DNA of 61,447 bases from Coriobacteriales bacterium (GCA_030529625.1 JAUMWN010000005.1:1-61447), one strand, 5' to 3'; counted from the stretch's first letter, positions 45,721 to 55,243 are shown. Program-made: numbers and translations. Notes: generated by a model not told the origin, from the letters alone.

Positions 45721-46974
45721 CTAGATCAAAGAGTCGGGGTCGTTGGATACGGGAACTTCCTCCGCGTTGGCAAGCCCCTCGTGGAGCCCGCAGTACACGG
45801 AGCCGGGACGCGCCATGTTGCGGCACTGCATGCCCGTGGGGCCAACGTACTCGCAACGATGCTCTCCCTCGGGCACCTCAACCTTTGCCTCCTCGCTCAC
45901 CACTACGGGCATGTCGCGCAGGATCTCGCGGGCGAGAGACTCATTCTTGATGTCGATGTGATATCCGGTAAGTCGAGCGGCCAGGCGGGCGTTCTGACCC
46001 TCCTTGCCAATGGCCAGAGACAGCTGGTCGTCGGGCACGATTACTGTGGCGTAGTTGTTCTCGGCGTCCACGATCACGCGCGAGACCTTTGCCGGGGACA
46101 GGGCGTTGGCGACGCGCCTGCCGGGGTCCTCGCTCCACAGCACCACGTCCACGCGCTCGCCGCGCAGCTCACTCACAACCGTGCGCACGCGACTACCCTT
46201 GGGTCCCACGCAAGCGCCCACTGGATCGAGCTTGTCGTCGATGGACGAGACGGCCACCTTGGAGCGCACTCCCGGCTCGCGTGCCACCGAGCACACCTCC
46301 ACCACGCCGTCGTACACCTCGGGAACCTCAAGCTCGAACAGGCGACGAATGAGGTCGGGGTGCGTGCGGCTAATAACGATGGGTGGCCTCTGGCGCTCGC
46401 CACGCACCGGCTGCTGGGTGCTGTTGGGGTCGCGCACGTCGATGATAATGGCCTTAAGCCGCTGGTTGTGCATGTAGCGCTCGCCCAGCGGGCGCTCGTT
46501 GCGCTCGTCTGGGAAACGGCGCTGGTCGAAGTGCGGAAGCTCCGCCTCCACGCCGTCGCGAATCTTTACGATCTCGAAGTCAGGGGTGGACTGCAGCACC
46601 GTGCCGGTTATGATGTCGCCGATGCGGCCACTGAACTCCTCAAAGATCTGCTGCCGCGCCGCATTGCGCACGATCGCGCGAATCTCGATCTTGGCCTGCT
46701 GTGCGGCGATGCGGCTCGTGCCCTTGGGCGTGACGTCCACCTCGTCAAACTCCTCGTACTCGCCCTCCTCGTTGGGCTCCCCCACGGGGACGAGCTTGTA
46801 TACGTATACCTTGCCCGTGGCACGGTCTATGGTCACCTTTGCGCCATACTCCAGGTGCAGCACGTCCGCATAGCTCTTTGCCAGCGACTGCTCGAGCCTG
46901 TCGAGCAGGTACAGCTCGTCTATGTGCCGCTCCTGACAAAGGACCATGAGGGCTTCCATCATCTCTGATGCCAT
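45721..46974 (-). CDS. nusA: transcription termination/antitermination factor NusA with extra C-terminal Cys/His tail
   Basis: 417 residues. N-terminal RNA-polymerase-binding domain (1-130), S1 domain (RIGDIITGTVLQSTPDFEIVKIRDGVEAELPHF), KH1 (GVRSKVAVSS...DPVGACVGPKGSRV) and KH2 (LSLAIGKEGQNARLAARLTGYHIDI). After KH2 a 48-residue tail carries C374, C384, C395 and H398 (HRCEYVGPTGMQC ... GSVYCGLHEG), a possible zinc-binding finger not part of standard NusA. The ylxR gene that normally follows nusA is missing. It lies 9 nt after rimP. Confidence 0.94.
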   Translation of the reverse strand: MASEMMEALMVLCQERHIDELYLLDRLEQSLAKSYADVLHLEYGAKVTIDRATGKVYVYKLVPVGEPNEEGEYEEFDEVDVTPKGTSRIAAQQAKIEIRAIVRNAARQQIFEEFSGRIGDIITGTVLQSTPDFEIVKIRDGVEAELPHFDQRRFPDERNERPLGERYMHNQRLKAIIIDVRDPNSTQQPVRGERQRPPIVISRTHPDLIRRLFELEVPEVYDGVVEVCSVAREPGVRSKVAVSSIDDKLDPVGACVGPKGSRVRTVVSELRGERVDVVLWSEDPGRRVANALSPAKVSRVIVDAENNYATVIVPDDQLSLAIGKEGQNARLAARLTGYHIDIKNESLAREILRDMPVVVSEEAKVEVPEGEHRCEYVGPTGMQCRNMARPGSVYCGLHEGLANAEEVPVSNDPDSLI

Positions 46975-46983
46975 CTAATTCCC

Positions 46984-47514
46984 CTATCCTCTCTGCTTCT
47001 TTGCGGAACGCCTGCTCTTGGGCGCACCCTCGTTGCTAAAGTCCGGACGAATCTTGCAGGTCTTGATGTTGTCCAGCGGCCAGGCAAACTCGCCCTCGTC
47101 GGTGACGAGGCTCACCTGTCCGTCCACAAGCCCCACGAGCCGTCCCGTGTAGCGCAGCCTGCCGGAGTCGCCAACCAGCGTGAGCGAGACGTCGCTTCCG
47201 GCAAATCGCTCGAAGTCTGCCGTCTTTCTCAGTGGGCGGGACATTCCCGGAGACGAGACCTCCAGCGTAAACTGACCATCTATGGGATCCAGCTCGTCCA
47301 GCAGGTCCGATATCCAGCCCGTTTGTGCGCTCACCTCGTCAAGCGTGATTGGCTGGTCGCCGGCCTCCGCATGGTCTATGCGCACCCGCACCGTGGGGTT
47401 CTTTTGCGCACCGACCACCTCGACGTCCACGATGTCCACGCCGTGAGTCACGGCCGCGGCCTCTAGGGCGTCCAGGAGCTCGTCTCTCAGCGACGCACGA
47501 GAATCCGTTTCCAC
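46984..47514 (-). CDS. rimP: ribosome maturation factor RimP
   Basis: 30S assembly factor of 176 residues. The N-terminal RimP domain contains GVDIVDVEVVGAQKNPTVRVRIDH and the FTLEVSSPGMSRPLRKTADFERF signature. The C-terminal SH3-like domain ends in basic KSRRSAKKQRG. The GTG start at 47514 has GAGGTGAAAG upstream. It is the first gene of the nusA-infB superoperon. Confidence 0.95.
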   Translation of the reverse strand: METDSRASLRDELLDALEAAAVTHGVDIVDVEVVGAQKNPTVRVRIDHAEAGDQPITLDEVSAQTGWISDLLDELDPIDGQFTLEVSSPGMSRPLRKTADFERFAGSDVSLTLVGDSGRLRYTGRLVGLVDGQVSLVTDEGEFAWPLDNIKTCKIRPDFSNEGAPKSRRSAKKQRG

Positions 47515-47544
47515 CTTTCACCTCTTCCACGCGACAGACATAAA

Positions 47545-47578
47545 AGGAAGCGGGGCGAAACGATCCACCCCACTTCCT
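47545..47578 (-). terminator. terminator-like hairpin in the rimP-nusA leader
   Basis: Reverse strand: AGGAAGTGGGGTG, loop GATCGTTT, CGCCCCGCTTCCT then TTTTAT, ending about 25 nt before the rimP start. It lies downstream of the promoter at 47604-47633, so it is in the 5' leader of the superoperon and could act as an attenuator. It may also stop readthrough from leuS. Confidence 0.7.
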
Positions 47579-47603
47579 CGAAACAGCTACGATTACGTGC
47601 CTA

Positions 47604-47633
47604 ACGATATCAGAACACCACATATTGGGTCAA
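47604..47633 (-). promoter_or_regulatory. candidate promoter of the rimP-nusA-infB superoperon
   Basis: Reverse strand TTGACC (47628-47633), an 18-nt spacer and TATCGT (47604-47609). It lies in the 190-nt leuS-rimP spacer, upstream of the leader hairpin. Confidence 0.5.
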
Positions 47634-47704
47634 CTGCGTTCGCCAACCCTACACAAGCCACCACTTACTTACAGTGTGTCCGCGTGCGGCTCGCGTGTCG
47701 CTCG

Positions 47705-50272
47705 CTAGTTCGCCACGATGTTTACCAGGCGTCCTGGAACCACAATCACCTTGCGAACCGTCTTGCCCGCAAGCTGTGCGGCCAGCGCCTCGCGGGCCGC
47801 GGACTCGATCTCGTCCTTGGAGGCGTCTGCGGCAACGTCGATGCGCGCGCGCACCTTGCCCATGAGCTGGACGGCCAGCTCGACCGTGGCGGCCTTTGCT
47901 GCGTCTGCGTCGAACTCAGGCCAGGGCTCCTCGTACACCGAGCCCTCCATGCCCAGCGCCTCGTGGTACAGCTCCTCGCCCCAGTGCGGGCAGATGGGAC
48001 TGAGCATGGCCACGATGGTGCGCGCCACCGCAAAGCACAGCGCGGGGTCGCGCTTTTCGGCGGCAACGTTGTTGAGGTAGCCGCTCGCGTCGTTCACCAG
48101 CTCCATCACCGCCGAGATGGCCGTGTTGAACTGCGCGCGGTCAAAGTCCGTCGTGCAGCGAATGCCCAGCTCATGCATGCGGCGATACAGCTCTGCGGCC
48201 TGCTTGTCCAGCGCCTTTGGCGAGAGCTTCGCACCTGCGTCGGCGGTTTGGGAAAGGCTCCACACTACGCGCCACGCGCGCTTGATAAAGCGGTTTGCCC
48301 CGGCTACGACCTCCTCGTCCCAGTTGAAGTCCTTCTCGGATGGAGCGATAAAGAGGATGGCCAGACGCATGGTGTCGGCGCCATAGGGGCCAATCACGCT
48401 GGAGGGAGGCACCACGTTGCCCTTGGACTTGCTCATGGTGTCGCCGTTGGCGTCCTTTACCATGCCCTGGCACAGCAGGTTGGTAAAGGGCTCGTCGATG
48501 CCAATGAGGCCCAGGTCACGCATCACCTTGGTCCAGAAGCGCGAGTACAGCAGGTGCAGAATGGCGTGCTCGATGCCGCCAATGTAGTTGTCCACCGGCA
48601 TCCAGCGATCAACGGACTCACGGGAGAAGGGCATGGTCGTGTTGTGCGGGTCGCAGTAGCGCAGGAAATACCAGCTGGAGCACGTAAAGGTGTCCATGGT
48701 GTCGGTTATGCGCTTGGCGGGCTTGCCGCACACCGGGCAGGTCGTGGCATAGAACTGCTCGCACTCGGCAAGCGTCTCGCCCGCGCCCAAGTCCAGGTCC
48801 TCAGGCAGCGTCACGGGCAGGTCCTCGTAGGGCACCGGCACGTCGCCACAGTCGTCGCAGTGAATCATGGGAATGGGGTTGCCCCAGTAACGCTGGCGGC
48901 TGATGAGCCAATCGCGCAGTCGGAACTGCACGGTTTTGCGGCCCACGCCGCGCTCGCCCAGGTAGTCTATGATGGCGTCCACGGCCTGGGAGTGCTTGCC
49001 GCCCTGCATGCCGGTAAACGGGCCGGACTGGATGAGGTAGCCCTCGGCGTCCATGGCATGGTCCCAGTCCACGTTGGTCACGCGCATGCCCTGCTCGTCC
49101 TTGAGCTCCTCGTACAGCGGGTCCTCCTTGCGCGCGATGATGGGCGGGATGGGCAGGTCGTACTTGCGCGCGAACTCAAAGTCGCGCTGGTCGCCAGAAG
49201 GTACGCCCATCACGGCACCGGTACCGTAGTCCAGCAGGATGTAGTCGGCCACCCAAATGGGGGCGGGCACGCCCGTGAGCGGGTTGATTACGTAGCGGCC
49301 GGTAAACACGCCGTGCTTCTCGCGCTCCGAGCCCTGACGGTCCACGCTGGAGACCTGTTCTACCGACTTGCGCAGCGCGAGGAACTCCTCCTCGTGCTCC
49401 GTTCCGGCCACCAGCTCCGCGGCAAGCGGACTCTCGGGCGGCAGCAGGAAGAACGAAACGCCGTACAGCGTGTCGGGGCGCGTAGTAAACACGGTGATGA
49501 GACGGTCGGTGGGCGTGACGCCGTCTTCGGCCGCAAGCGCGAAGTCGATCTCGGCGCCCTCCGAGCGGCCGATCCAGTTGCGCTGCTGCGCCTTTACGTT
49601 CTCGGGCCAGCCGGTGAGCGTGTCCAGGTCGTCCAGGAGCTCCTGGGCATAGTCGGTAATGCGCAGGTACCACTGCGAGAGCTCACGCTTCTCGGGAACG
49701 CTGCCGCAGCGCCAGCACTTGCCGTCCACCACCTGCTCGTTGGCGAGCACGGTGTTGCAGCTGGGGCACCAGTTGACCGGAGAGGTGGCACGGTATGCCA
49801 GGCCCTTCTCCCACATCTTGAGAAACGCCCACTGGCCCCACTTGTAGTACTCGGGGTCGCAGGTGCGCACCAGGCGATCGTAGTCGTATGAGAAACCCAT
49901 GCGCTTCATGGTGCGAACTGCCTGGTCCATGTTGGCGTAGGTCCACTTGCCGGCCTGCGTGTTGTGCTTGATGGCCGCGTTCTCGGCCGGCAGGCCGAAG
50001 GCGTCGAAGCCCATGGGATGCAGGACCTCGAATCCGCGCATGCGGGCCTGGCGCGCCATGGCATCGCCAATGGTGTAGTTGCGCGCATGGCCCATGTGCA
50101 GGTCGCCCGAAGGATACGGGAACATCTCCAGCACGTACTTCTTGGGACGCGTGGAATCCTCGTTCGCCCTAAACGTGCCGTTTGCCTCCCACACGTCCTG
50201 CCACTTGGTCTCTATGGCCTCCGCGTCGTACACAGGAATCCCGTCTCGACGCACCTCCGCATTGCTAGCCAT
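47705..50272 (-). CDS. leuS: leucyl-tRNA synthetase
   Basis: Class I synthetase of 855 residues. HIGH-type [21 protein letters not shown] is near the N-terminus, with a zinc-finger [22 protein letters not shown]. The CP1 editing domain contains [12 protein letters not shown] second zinc-like CPVCGKPA precedes [20 protein letters not shown] is present as [12 protein letters not shown]-terminal anticodon-binding domain ends the protein. GGGAGGAG precedes the ATG. A TATACT -10-like box at 50309-50314 is upstream. Confidence 0.97.
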   Translation of the reverse strand: MASNAEVRRDGIPVYDAEAIETKWQDVWEANGTFRANEDSTRPKKYVLEMFPYPSGDLHMGHARNYTIGDAMARQARMRGFEVLHPMGFDAFGLPAENAAIKHNTQAGKWTYANMDQAVRTMKRMGFSYDYDRLVRTCDPEYYKWGQWAFLKMWEKGLAYRATSPVNWCPSCNTVLANEQVVDGKCWRCGSVPEKRELSQWYLRITDYAQELLDDLDTLTGWPENVKAQQRNWIGRSEGAEIDFALAAEDGVTPTDRLITVFTTRPDTLYGVSFFLLPPESPLAAELVAGTEHEEEFLALRKSVEQVSSVDRQGSEREKHGVFTGRYVINPLTGVPAPIWVADYILLDYGTGAVMGVPSGDQRDFEFARKYDLPIPPIIARKEDPLYEELKDEQGMRVTNVDWDHAMDAEGYLIQSGPFTGMQGGKHSQAVDAIIDYLGERGVGRKTVQFRLRDWLISRQRYWGNPIPMIHCDDCGDVPVPYEDLPVTLPEDLDLGAGETLAECEQFYATTCPVCGKPAKRITDTMDTFTCSSWYFLRYCDPHNTTMPFSRESVDRWMPVDNYIGGIEHAILHLLYSRFWTKVMRDLGLIGIDEPFTNLLCQGMVKDANGDTMSKSKGNVVPPSSVIGPYGADTMRLAILFIAPSEKDFNWDEEVVAGANRFIKRAWRVVWSLSQTADAGAKLSPKALDKQAAELYRRMHELGIRCTTDFDRAQFNTAISAVMELVNDASGYLNNVAAEKRDPALCFAVARTIVAMLSPICPHWGEELYHEALGMEGSVYEEPWPEFDADAAKAATVELAVQLMGKVRARIDVAADASKDEIESAAREALAAQLAGKTVRKVIVVPGRLVNIVAN

Positions 50273-50383
50273 GGCTTAACTCCTCCCGCCAAATCACATA
50301 ACCGCGTAAGTATAGCCCAAATCGCACAACACGTTCGCGTAAGACCAATCCACAAAGACAAAATGCCGCACCGTCGCAAGCAG

Positions 50384-50437
50384 GTTGCGCTCGGGGGACT
50401 GTCCCCTGTGCACGGGGGACAGTCCCCCGAGTGCAAC
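50384..50437. repeat. GGGGACWGTCCCC double hairpin in the pckA-leuS spacer
   Basis: Outer arms GTTGCGCTCGGGG and CCCCGAGTGCAAC enclose two cores (GGGGGACTGTCCCC and GGGGGACAGTCCCCC) separated by TGTGCAC. It lies upstream of leuS and past the pckA terminator. The 344-nt spacer 50273-50616 holds this element, the pckA terminator and the leuS promoter region. Confidence 0.75.
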
Positions 50438-50527
50438 CCTTCTAAAAGCCGTGCGAAGCACGGCACTAACTTACTTCCCGCCAGCGAAGCCGCAAGCAGT
50501 TCACCCCAAGCAGGTGCCCACACAAAA

Positions 50528-50597
50528 GGCCGCCCGCCTCTTCTCTCAGCGAGTTCTGCAAGGCAGCTGTTTGAGCTGAGAGAAGAGGCGGGCGGCC
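50528..50597 (-). terminator. strong intrinsic terminator of pckA
   Basis: A perfect 23-bp stem (arms 50528-50550 and 50575-50597, GGCCGCCCGCCTC.../...GAGGCGGGCGGCC) with a 24-nt loop. On the reverse strand it is followed by TTTTGTG. It begins 19 nt past the pckA stop. Confidence 0.9.
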
Positions 50598-50616
50598 AAA
50601 CGTTATAAGCGGGCAC

Positions 50617-52209
50617 CTACTTGGAGTGCGGTCCTGCCTTGCGGACTGCCTCATCCATGTTGGGGTACTTCTTTGCTGCGTTATCCTCGAACATGGCAGC
50701 CAGGCGCCTTGCCTGCTCGTCGTACTCTGCCGCATCCCTCCACGTCTTGTGGGGGTTGAGCACGATGTCGGGCACGCCGTCTATGTGCTGCGGCACGTCT
50801 ACGTTAAAGATATCGTGGTGCACGAACTGGGTCTTCTCGATGTCACCATTGAGCGCGGCCGTAACCATGGCGCGTGTGTAGGGCAGGTCGATGCGCTTGC
50901 CCTCGCCGTAGGCGCCACCGGTCCAGCCGGTGTTGATGAGATACACGCGGGTGCCGTAGCGCTCCATGCGCTCGCCAAACATCTTTGCGTAGTACATGGG
51001 GTCAAGCGGCATGAAGGGCTCGCCAAACAGCGTTGAGAACGTGGGCGTAGGCTCGGTGATGCCGCGCTCGGTGCCAGCAACCTTGCTGGTAAAGCCGCTC
51101 ACGAAGTGGTACATGGCGGCGTCACGGCTGAGGCGTGAAATGGGAGGCAGCACGCCAAACGCGTCGGCCGTAAGCATGATTACCACCTTGGGCGCTCCGC
51201 CATAGCCCAGAAGCTGGGCGTTGCTGATGTACTCCACCGGATAGGCCACGCGGGTGTTCTCGGTGTACTGTTCGTCAAAGTAGTCGGGCACGCGGGAGCC
51301 AGGTGCGAGCACGACGTTTTCCACCACCGAGCCAAATCGGATGGCCTGGAAGATCTCGGGCTCAGTGACGTACGAGATGCGGATAGCCTTGGCGTAGCAG
51401 CCGCCCTCAAAGTTGAACACGCCGTCGTCGGACCAGCCATGCTCGTCGTCGCCGATGAGCGAGCGGTTGGGGTCGGCCGAGAGCGTGGTCTTGCCCGTGC
51501 CCGAGAGGCCAAAGAACACGGCCGTGTCACCCGACACCGGGTCCATGTTGCATGAGGAGTGCATGGGCAGGACGCCCTCCTCAATGGGCATGAGGTAGTT
51601 CATAACCGAGAAGATGCCCTTTTTGATCTCGCCGGAGTAGCCCGTGCCCGCGATTACGATCTTGCGGTCCTCGAAGTTGATGAGCACCACGGCCTCGGAG
51701 TGCGTTCCGTACACCTCGGGGTCAAGTTTGAGGTTGGGTGCCGAGAGCACGATGAAGTCGGGATCGCCGTACTCCTCCATCTCCTTCTTTGAGGGACGAA
51801 CGAGCATCTGGGTGGTAAAGAGCGCCTGGCTCGCCAGCTCGGTGATAACCGTGAACTTGCGCGAGTACTTGCGCTGGGCGCCGGCCATGCCATGGACCAC
51901 AAAGATGTCGTGGTGGGCCAGGTGCTCGCACACGGCAGCCTTGATCTTGTTGTAGCCCTCCTCGGGGAACGGCTTGTTTACCGCGCCCCAGGCAATCTGG
52001 TCGTGCACGACGGGGGTGTCCACAATAAAGCGGTCCTCGGGCGAACGCCCCGTGTACTTGCCGGTCTTTACGCGCAGCGCTCCGGTGTCGGTGAGCTTTC
52101 CCTCGCGCCGGGAGAGCGCCTTTTCCACGAGTTTCGCAGGGCTTCCATCGATGAGCACGGCACCGGTGCGGTTGCGAATGCCACACCTTGTGAGCTGGTC
52201 GTCGATCAT
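50617..52209 (-). CDS. pckA: phosphoenolpyruvate carboxykinase (ATP)
   Basis: Interconverts oxaloacetate and PEP with ATP/ADP. In fermenters it often runs towards oxaloacetate. 530 residues, the usual length: GRSPEDRFIVDT substrate site, the kinase loop FFGLSGTGKTTLSADPNRSLIGDDEHGW, CYAKAI with the metal-binding region, and DPMYYAKMFGERM. GAGGAGG precedes the ATG. It is monocistronic, with its own terminator and a long leader. Confidence 0.97.
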   Translation of the reverse strand: MIDDQLTRCGIRNRTGAVLIDGSPAKLVEKALSRREGKLTDTGALRVKTGKYTGRSPEDRFIVDTPVVHDQIAWGAVNKPFPEEGYNKIKAAVCEHLAHHDIFVVHGMAGAQRKYSRKFTVITELASQALFTTQMLVRPSKKEMEEYGDPDFIVLSAPNLKLDPEVYGTHSEAVVLINFEDRKIVIAGTGYSGEIKKGIFSVMNYLMPIEEGVLPMHSSCNMDPVSGDTAVFFGLSGTGKTTLSADPNRSLIGDDEHGWSDDGVFNFEGGCYAKAIRISYVTEPEIFQAIRFGSVVENVVLAPGSRVPDYFDEQYTENTRVAYPVEYISNAQLLGYGGAPKVVIMLTADAFGVLPPISRLSRDAAMYHFVSGFTSKVAGTERGITEPTPTFSTLFGEPFMPLDPMYYAKMFGERMERYGTRVYLINTGWTGGAYGEGKRIDLPYTRAMVTAALNGDIEKTQFVHHDIFNVDVPQHIDGVPDIVLNPHKTWRDAAEYDEQARRLAAMFEDNAAKKYPNMDEAVRKAGPHSK

Positions 52210-52583
52210 GGGTCCTCCTCACATACATGGCGGCAGACCTGTGCAGACAGCACCTTTGTGTGGAATTCACGCCGCCAAACAAAACCTTGGTCAATGTGCT
52301 GCATCGACCACGGATTCCATAACCTCACGTTAATCGGACACCCAACAGGGTTTTTGTCGTAGCTACTTTATTGGAATCGCTGCTCTTTGGCGAAGAATCA
52401 CACGCAGTTAGCACAATTTTTCCCGTTTTCCAACAAAAAATCCGCATATGGTTGCCCATAACCGTTCGCGGGACCCAACACTTACATACCAAAATGGGAC
52501 AGTCCGCGGAAGCGTGGCCGTGTCCTTTGCGCATTTGTGCCACAGTGAGAATGGTATGGCAACTCTTCGAGAGAGGAAGCAGC
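52210..52583. other. divergent pckA / epimerase spacer, no gene
   Basis: 374 nt without a credible gene. It contains an A/T-rich stretch (about 52405-52445) and a GGCGGC...GCCGCC pairing near 52228-52275 in the pckA leader. A faint relic of the GGGACAGTCC core lies near 52495. Promoters for both neighbours must be here, but no hexamer pair is convincing. Confidence 0.5.
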
Positions 52584-53468
52584 ATGAGCGAAATTGTCAC
52601 CATTGGCCTTGAGGGGCTTTGTGCCAGCATCGACACCGCCGGCGCCCAGCTTATGAGCCTAAAGAAGGATGGTGGAGAGTACCTGTGGCAGCGCGATCCC
52701 AAGTGGTGGCCCCGCTGCGCTCCCGTTCTGTTCCCCATCGTTGGCAACATTCGAGACGACCGCGCCGACTCCGCGCAAGGAGAGATTCGCTTTGGTCGCC
52801 ATGGACTCGCACGCAACTACGAGTTCGAGGTCACCCAAAAGACCGATAGCGCGGTAACCATGTCTCTGTCGTCCAACGACGACACGCGTGCCAAATTCCC
52901 CTTCGACTTTAGGCTGGACATGACCTACGCCTGCACGGCCGACGCCCTGGAGCAGCGCTTTACCGTAACCAACACCGGCAACGTGACGCTTCCCTTCGTG
53001 GTGGGAGGACATCCCGCCTTCAACGTTCCCGCACCGGGTGCCGAGGGCGAGGACTTTGGCGACTACGTGCTCAAGTTTGCCGAGCCGTGGACCTATGCCT
53101 CCCCCACCATCAACACCACCACTGGTCTGATCGACTATCAAACGCGCTTCTCGCTGCTTGAGGACTCCGATACGCTCGAGCTCTCGCATCGCCTATTCGA
53201 CGTGGATACCCTCATCTTTGAGGACGTACCTCAGCGCACGGTGAGCCTTGTGGGTCCGTCGGGCCACGGCATGCGCGTTGACTTTGAGGGCTTCGACTAT
53301 CTGGGCGTGTGGAGCGCGGCAAACGACGCGCCGTTCGTGGCGCTCGAGCCTTGGCGTGGCACCGCTACGGGAACCGACGAGGACGACAACTTTGAGTCCA
53401 AGCGTGGCATGGACTTCCTCGAGCCCGGCGAGAGCGCCGAGTACGCCTTCTTCATGCGTCCGCTGTAG
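52584..53468 (+). CDS. aldose 1-epimerase family protein (LacX/GalM-like)
   Basis: 294-residue beta-sandwich sugar mutarotase homologue. It has AGAQLMSLKKDGGEYLWQRDPKWWPRCAPVLFPIVGNI near the start, the His-containing FGRHGLAR, and VGGHPAFNVP. A late acidic segment with FVALEPWRG is also present. These place it in the LacX branch of the galactose mutarotase-like superfamily, whose substrate is not firmly known. The ATG at 52584 follows GAGAGGAAG. The open frame back to 52371 is rejected. It stands alone, not in a gal or lac operon. Confidence 0.88.
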   Translation: MSEIVTIGLEGLCASIDTAGAQLMSLKKDGGEYLWQRDPKWWPRCAPVLFPIVGNIRDDRADSAQGEIRFGRHGLARNYEFEVTQKTDSAVTMSLSSNDDTRAKFPFDFRLDMTYACTADALEQRFTVTNTGNVTLPFVVGGHPAFNVPAPGAEGEDFGDYVLKFAEPWTYASPTINTTTGLIDYQTRFSLLEDSDTLELSHRLFDVDTLIFEDVPQRTVSLVGPSGHGMRVDFEGFDYLGVWSAANDAPFVALEPWRGTATGTDEDDNFESKRGMDFLEPGESAEYAFFMRPL

Positions 53469-53489
53469 GCGTAAGACAAGACGGTGAAC

Positions 53490-53530
53490 TGGGGCCGGAC
53501 AAAGGGGGCAATCCCCCGAGTTCGGCCCCA
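53490..53530. repeat. hairpin with AGGGGGCAATCCCCC core
   Basis: Arms TGGGGCCG and CGGCCCCA surround a variant core (GGGGGCAATCCCCC). It is the first of three adjacent family members in the spacer between the convergent epimerase and ackA genes. Confidence 0.65.
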
Positions 53531-53552
53531 TGCACAGGTCTGCGGTTAGGAC

Positions 53553-53632
53553 GAGGCCGGACTCGGGGGACAGTCCCCTTTGTCCGGCCTCTTCGCGTTG
53601 TACCCGGGGGACTGTCCCCTGAGTCCGGCATT
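53553..53632. repeat. pair of GGGGACWGTCCCC hairpins before the ackA stop
   Basis: First hairpin 53553-53591: GAGGCCGGAC and GTCCGGCCTC around TCGGGGGACAGTCCCCTTT. The second core lies at about 53606-53619. Its flank GAGTCCGGC can pair with GCCGGACTC of the first hairpin, so the two may also fold as one composite structure. They probably end both convergent transcripts. Confidence 0.75.
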
Positions 53633-53645
53633 ATTGTCTTAGGCT

Positions 53646-54818
53646 CTAGCCCAGCAGCTCGGCGACGTCGAGTGCGATCATGTACTCCTCGTTGGTGGGG
53701 ACCACCAGAACGCGCACGGAGCTGTTTGCGCCGGAGATGTCGCGGACCTCGTCGGAGCGCACGGCGTTCTTCTCATCGTCAATGCAGACGCCCATCCACG
53801 CGAGCTTCTTGATGACCTCAGCGCGCATCCTGGCGGAGTTCTCGCCAATGCCGGCCGAGAAGGCGATGGTGTCCATGCCCTCGTTGGCCTGCGCCATCTC
53901 CATGATGAGCTGGGCGGTGCGATAGGCAAACATCTCGATGGCCATGGCGCAGAACTCGTCGCCGTTGTCGGCCGCCTGCTCGATGTCGCGGGAGTCGGAG
54001 CTGATGGCAGACAGGGCCAGCAAGCCGGACTGCTTGTTCATCATGGTGTCCACGTCGTCCACGGAGTAACCGCCCTCACGCTGGAGGTATACCACGGTCG
54101 CGGGGTCGATGGTGCCGCAACGGGTGCCCATAATGAGGCCGTCGAGCGGGGTAAGGCCCATGGTGGTGTCCATGTCCTTGCCGTCTGTGATGCCGGCGAG
54201 CGAGGCGCCCGAACCCAGGTGGCAGCTCACGAGCTTGTGCACGTCGTCACCCAAGAACTCCTTGGTGGCACGCCAGATGTAGCGATGGCTCGTGCCATGC
54301 GCGCCATACTTGCGAATGTGCAGCTTGTCCACCACGTCGCGCGGAAGCGCGTAGCGCCAGGCACGCTCGGGGATGTTGTAGTGGAACGAGGTGTCGGCCA
54401 CAATCACGTTGCCAATCTCGGGGAAGAGCTCGCGGCATATCTGGATTACGTCGGCCTCGGCATAGTTGTGCAGCGGAGCCAGGGGCGCAACCTCGCGCAC
54501 CCAACCCAGCGACTCGTCAGTGACAACCTTGCTCTCGGGGAAGTACCAACCACCCTGAACGACGCGGTGGCCAATGCCCACAAAGTCCTTGCCCGTGGCC
54601 TTGACGATGTCGAACACGTGCTTTACCGCGGTCTTGTGGTCGGGCAGGTCAACCTCAAGCGTTTGCTTGCCGTCGGCGACGCAGGACTCATAGCCAACAA
54701 ACGAGCCGTCGATGCCAATGCGCTCGCAATTGCCCTTTGCGTACACCTCGCGGGTGTCCACGTCGAGCAACTGGAACTTGAGCGATGAGCTACCTGCGTT
54801 GATGACCAGAACGTTCAT
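53646..54818 (-). CDS. ackA: acetate kinase
   Basis: Makes ATP from acetyl phosphate and ADP in fermentation. 390 residues: NVLVINAGSSSLKFQLL at the N-terminus, GIGHRVVQGG, VADTSFHYNIPERAW, YGAHGTSHRYI, SCHLGSGASLAGI, MGTRCGTIDPA and FSAGIGENSARMR. All are typical of the ASKHA-fold kinase. The start at 54818 gives the canonical MNVLVINAG, and GAGGGGA lies upstream. No pta is adjacent, so phosphotransacetylase must be elsewhere. Confidence 0.96.
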   Translation of the reverse strand: MNVLVINAGSSSLKFQLLDVDTREVYAKGNCERIGIDGSFVGYESCVADGKQTLEVDLPDHKTAVKHVFDIVKATGKDFVGIGHRVVQGGWYFPESKVVTDESLGWVREVAPLAPLHNYAEADVIQICRELFPEIGNVIVADTSFHYNIPERAWRYALPRDVVDKLHIRKYGAHGTSHRYIWRATKEFLGDDVHKLVSCHLGSGASLAGITDGKDMDTTMGLTPLDGLIMGTRCGTIDPATVVYLQREGGYSVDDVDTMMNKQSGLLALSAISSDSRDIEQAADNGDEFCAMAIEMFAYRTAQLIMEMAQANEGMDTIAFSAGIGENSARMRAEVIKKLAWMGVCIDDEKNAVRSDEVRDISGANSSVRVLVVPTNEEYMIALDVAELLG

Positions 54819-54904
54819 GAGTTGTACATCCCCTCTTCCAGGCGCATGGCGCCATCCGTTAGCTAACAACATGATACATGTTTTGTCCACGCATGGTGGA
54901 CTGC

Positions 54905-55243
54905 CTACATAAGGCCCTCGCCCATCTTCACGCCGCCAAGGACATGCCAGTGCAGGTGATGCACGGTCTGGCCGGCATCGTCTCCCGTGTTGGCGATCAC
55001 CCTAAATCCCGACTCGCGAATGCCCTTTGCCTTGGCAACCTCGTCCACCGCGTGCGCCATGGCCGCAAGCGTCTGTGCCGGGACGCCATCCACGATGTTG
55101 GCGTAATGGCTCTTGGGGACCACCAGCACGTGCACGGGAGCCTGGGGGTTGAGGTCGCCGAACGCGGCGACCAGCTCGTCCTCGTACACCATGGTGGTGG
55201 GGATTTCGTGGTTGGCTATCTTGCAAAAAATGCAGTCACTCAT
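54905..55243 (-). CDS. HIT-family protein (HinT-like purine-nucleoside phosphoramidase)
   Basis: 112-residue HIT protein with N-terminal Cys pair SDCIFCKI (possible zinc site) and FGDLNPQAPVHVLVVPKSH. The catalytic triad HHLHWHVLGG is near the C-terminus. HinT homologues hydrolyse AMP-lysine or AMP-phosphoramidates. It lies 24 nt after xseB and 86 nt before ackA on the same strand. Confidence 0.92.
   Translation of the reverse strand: MSDCIFCKIANHEIPTTMVYEDELVAAFGDLNPQAPVHVLVVPKSHYANIVDGVPAQTLAAMAHAVDEVAKAKGIRESGFRVIANTGDDAGQTVHHLHWHVLGGVKMGEGLM

Noticed and set aside
47597-49891. 764-codon open frame on the forward strand
   Set aside because: It lies antisense to leuS, whose reverse-strand product is an unmistakable leucyl-tRNA synthetase. 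The long open frame is a by-product of high-G+C codon use.
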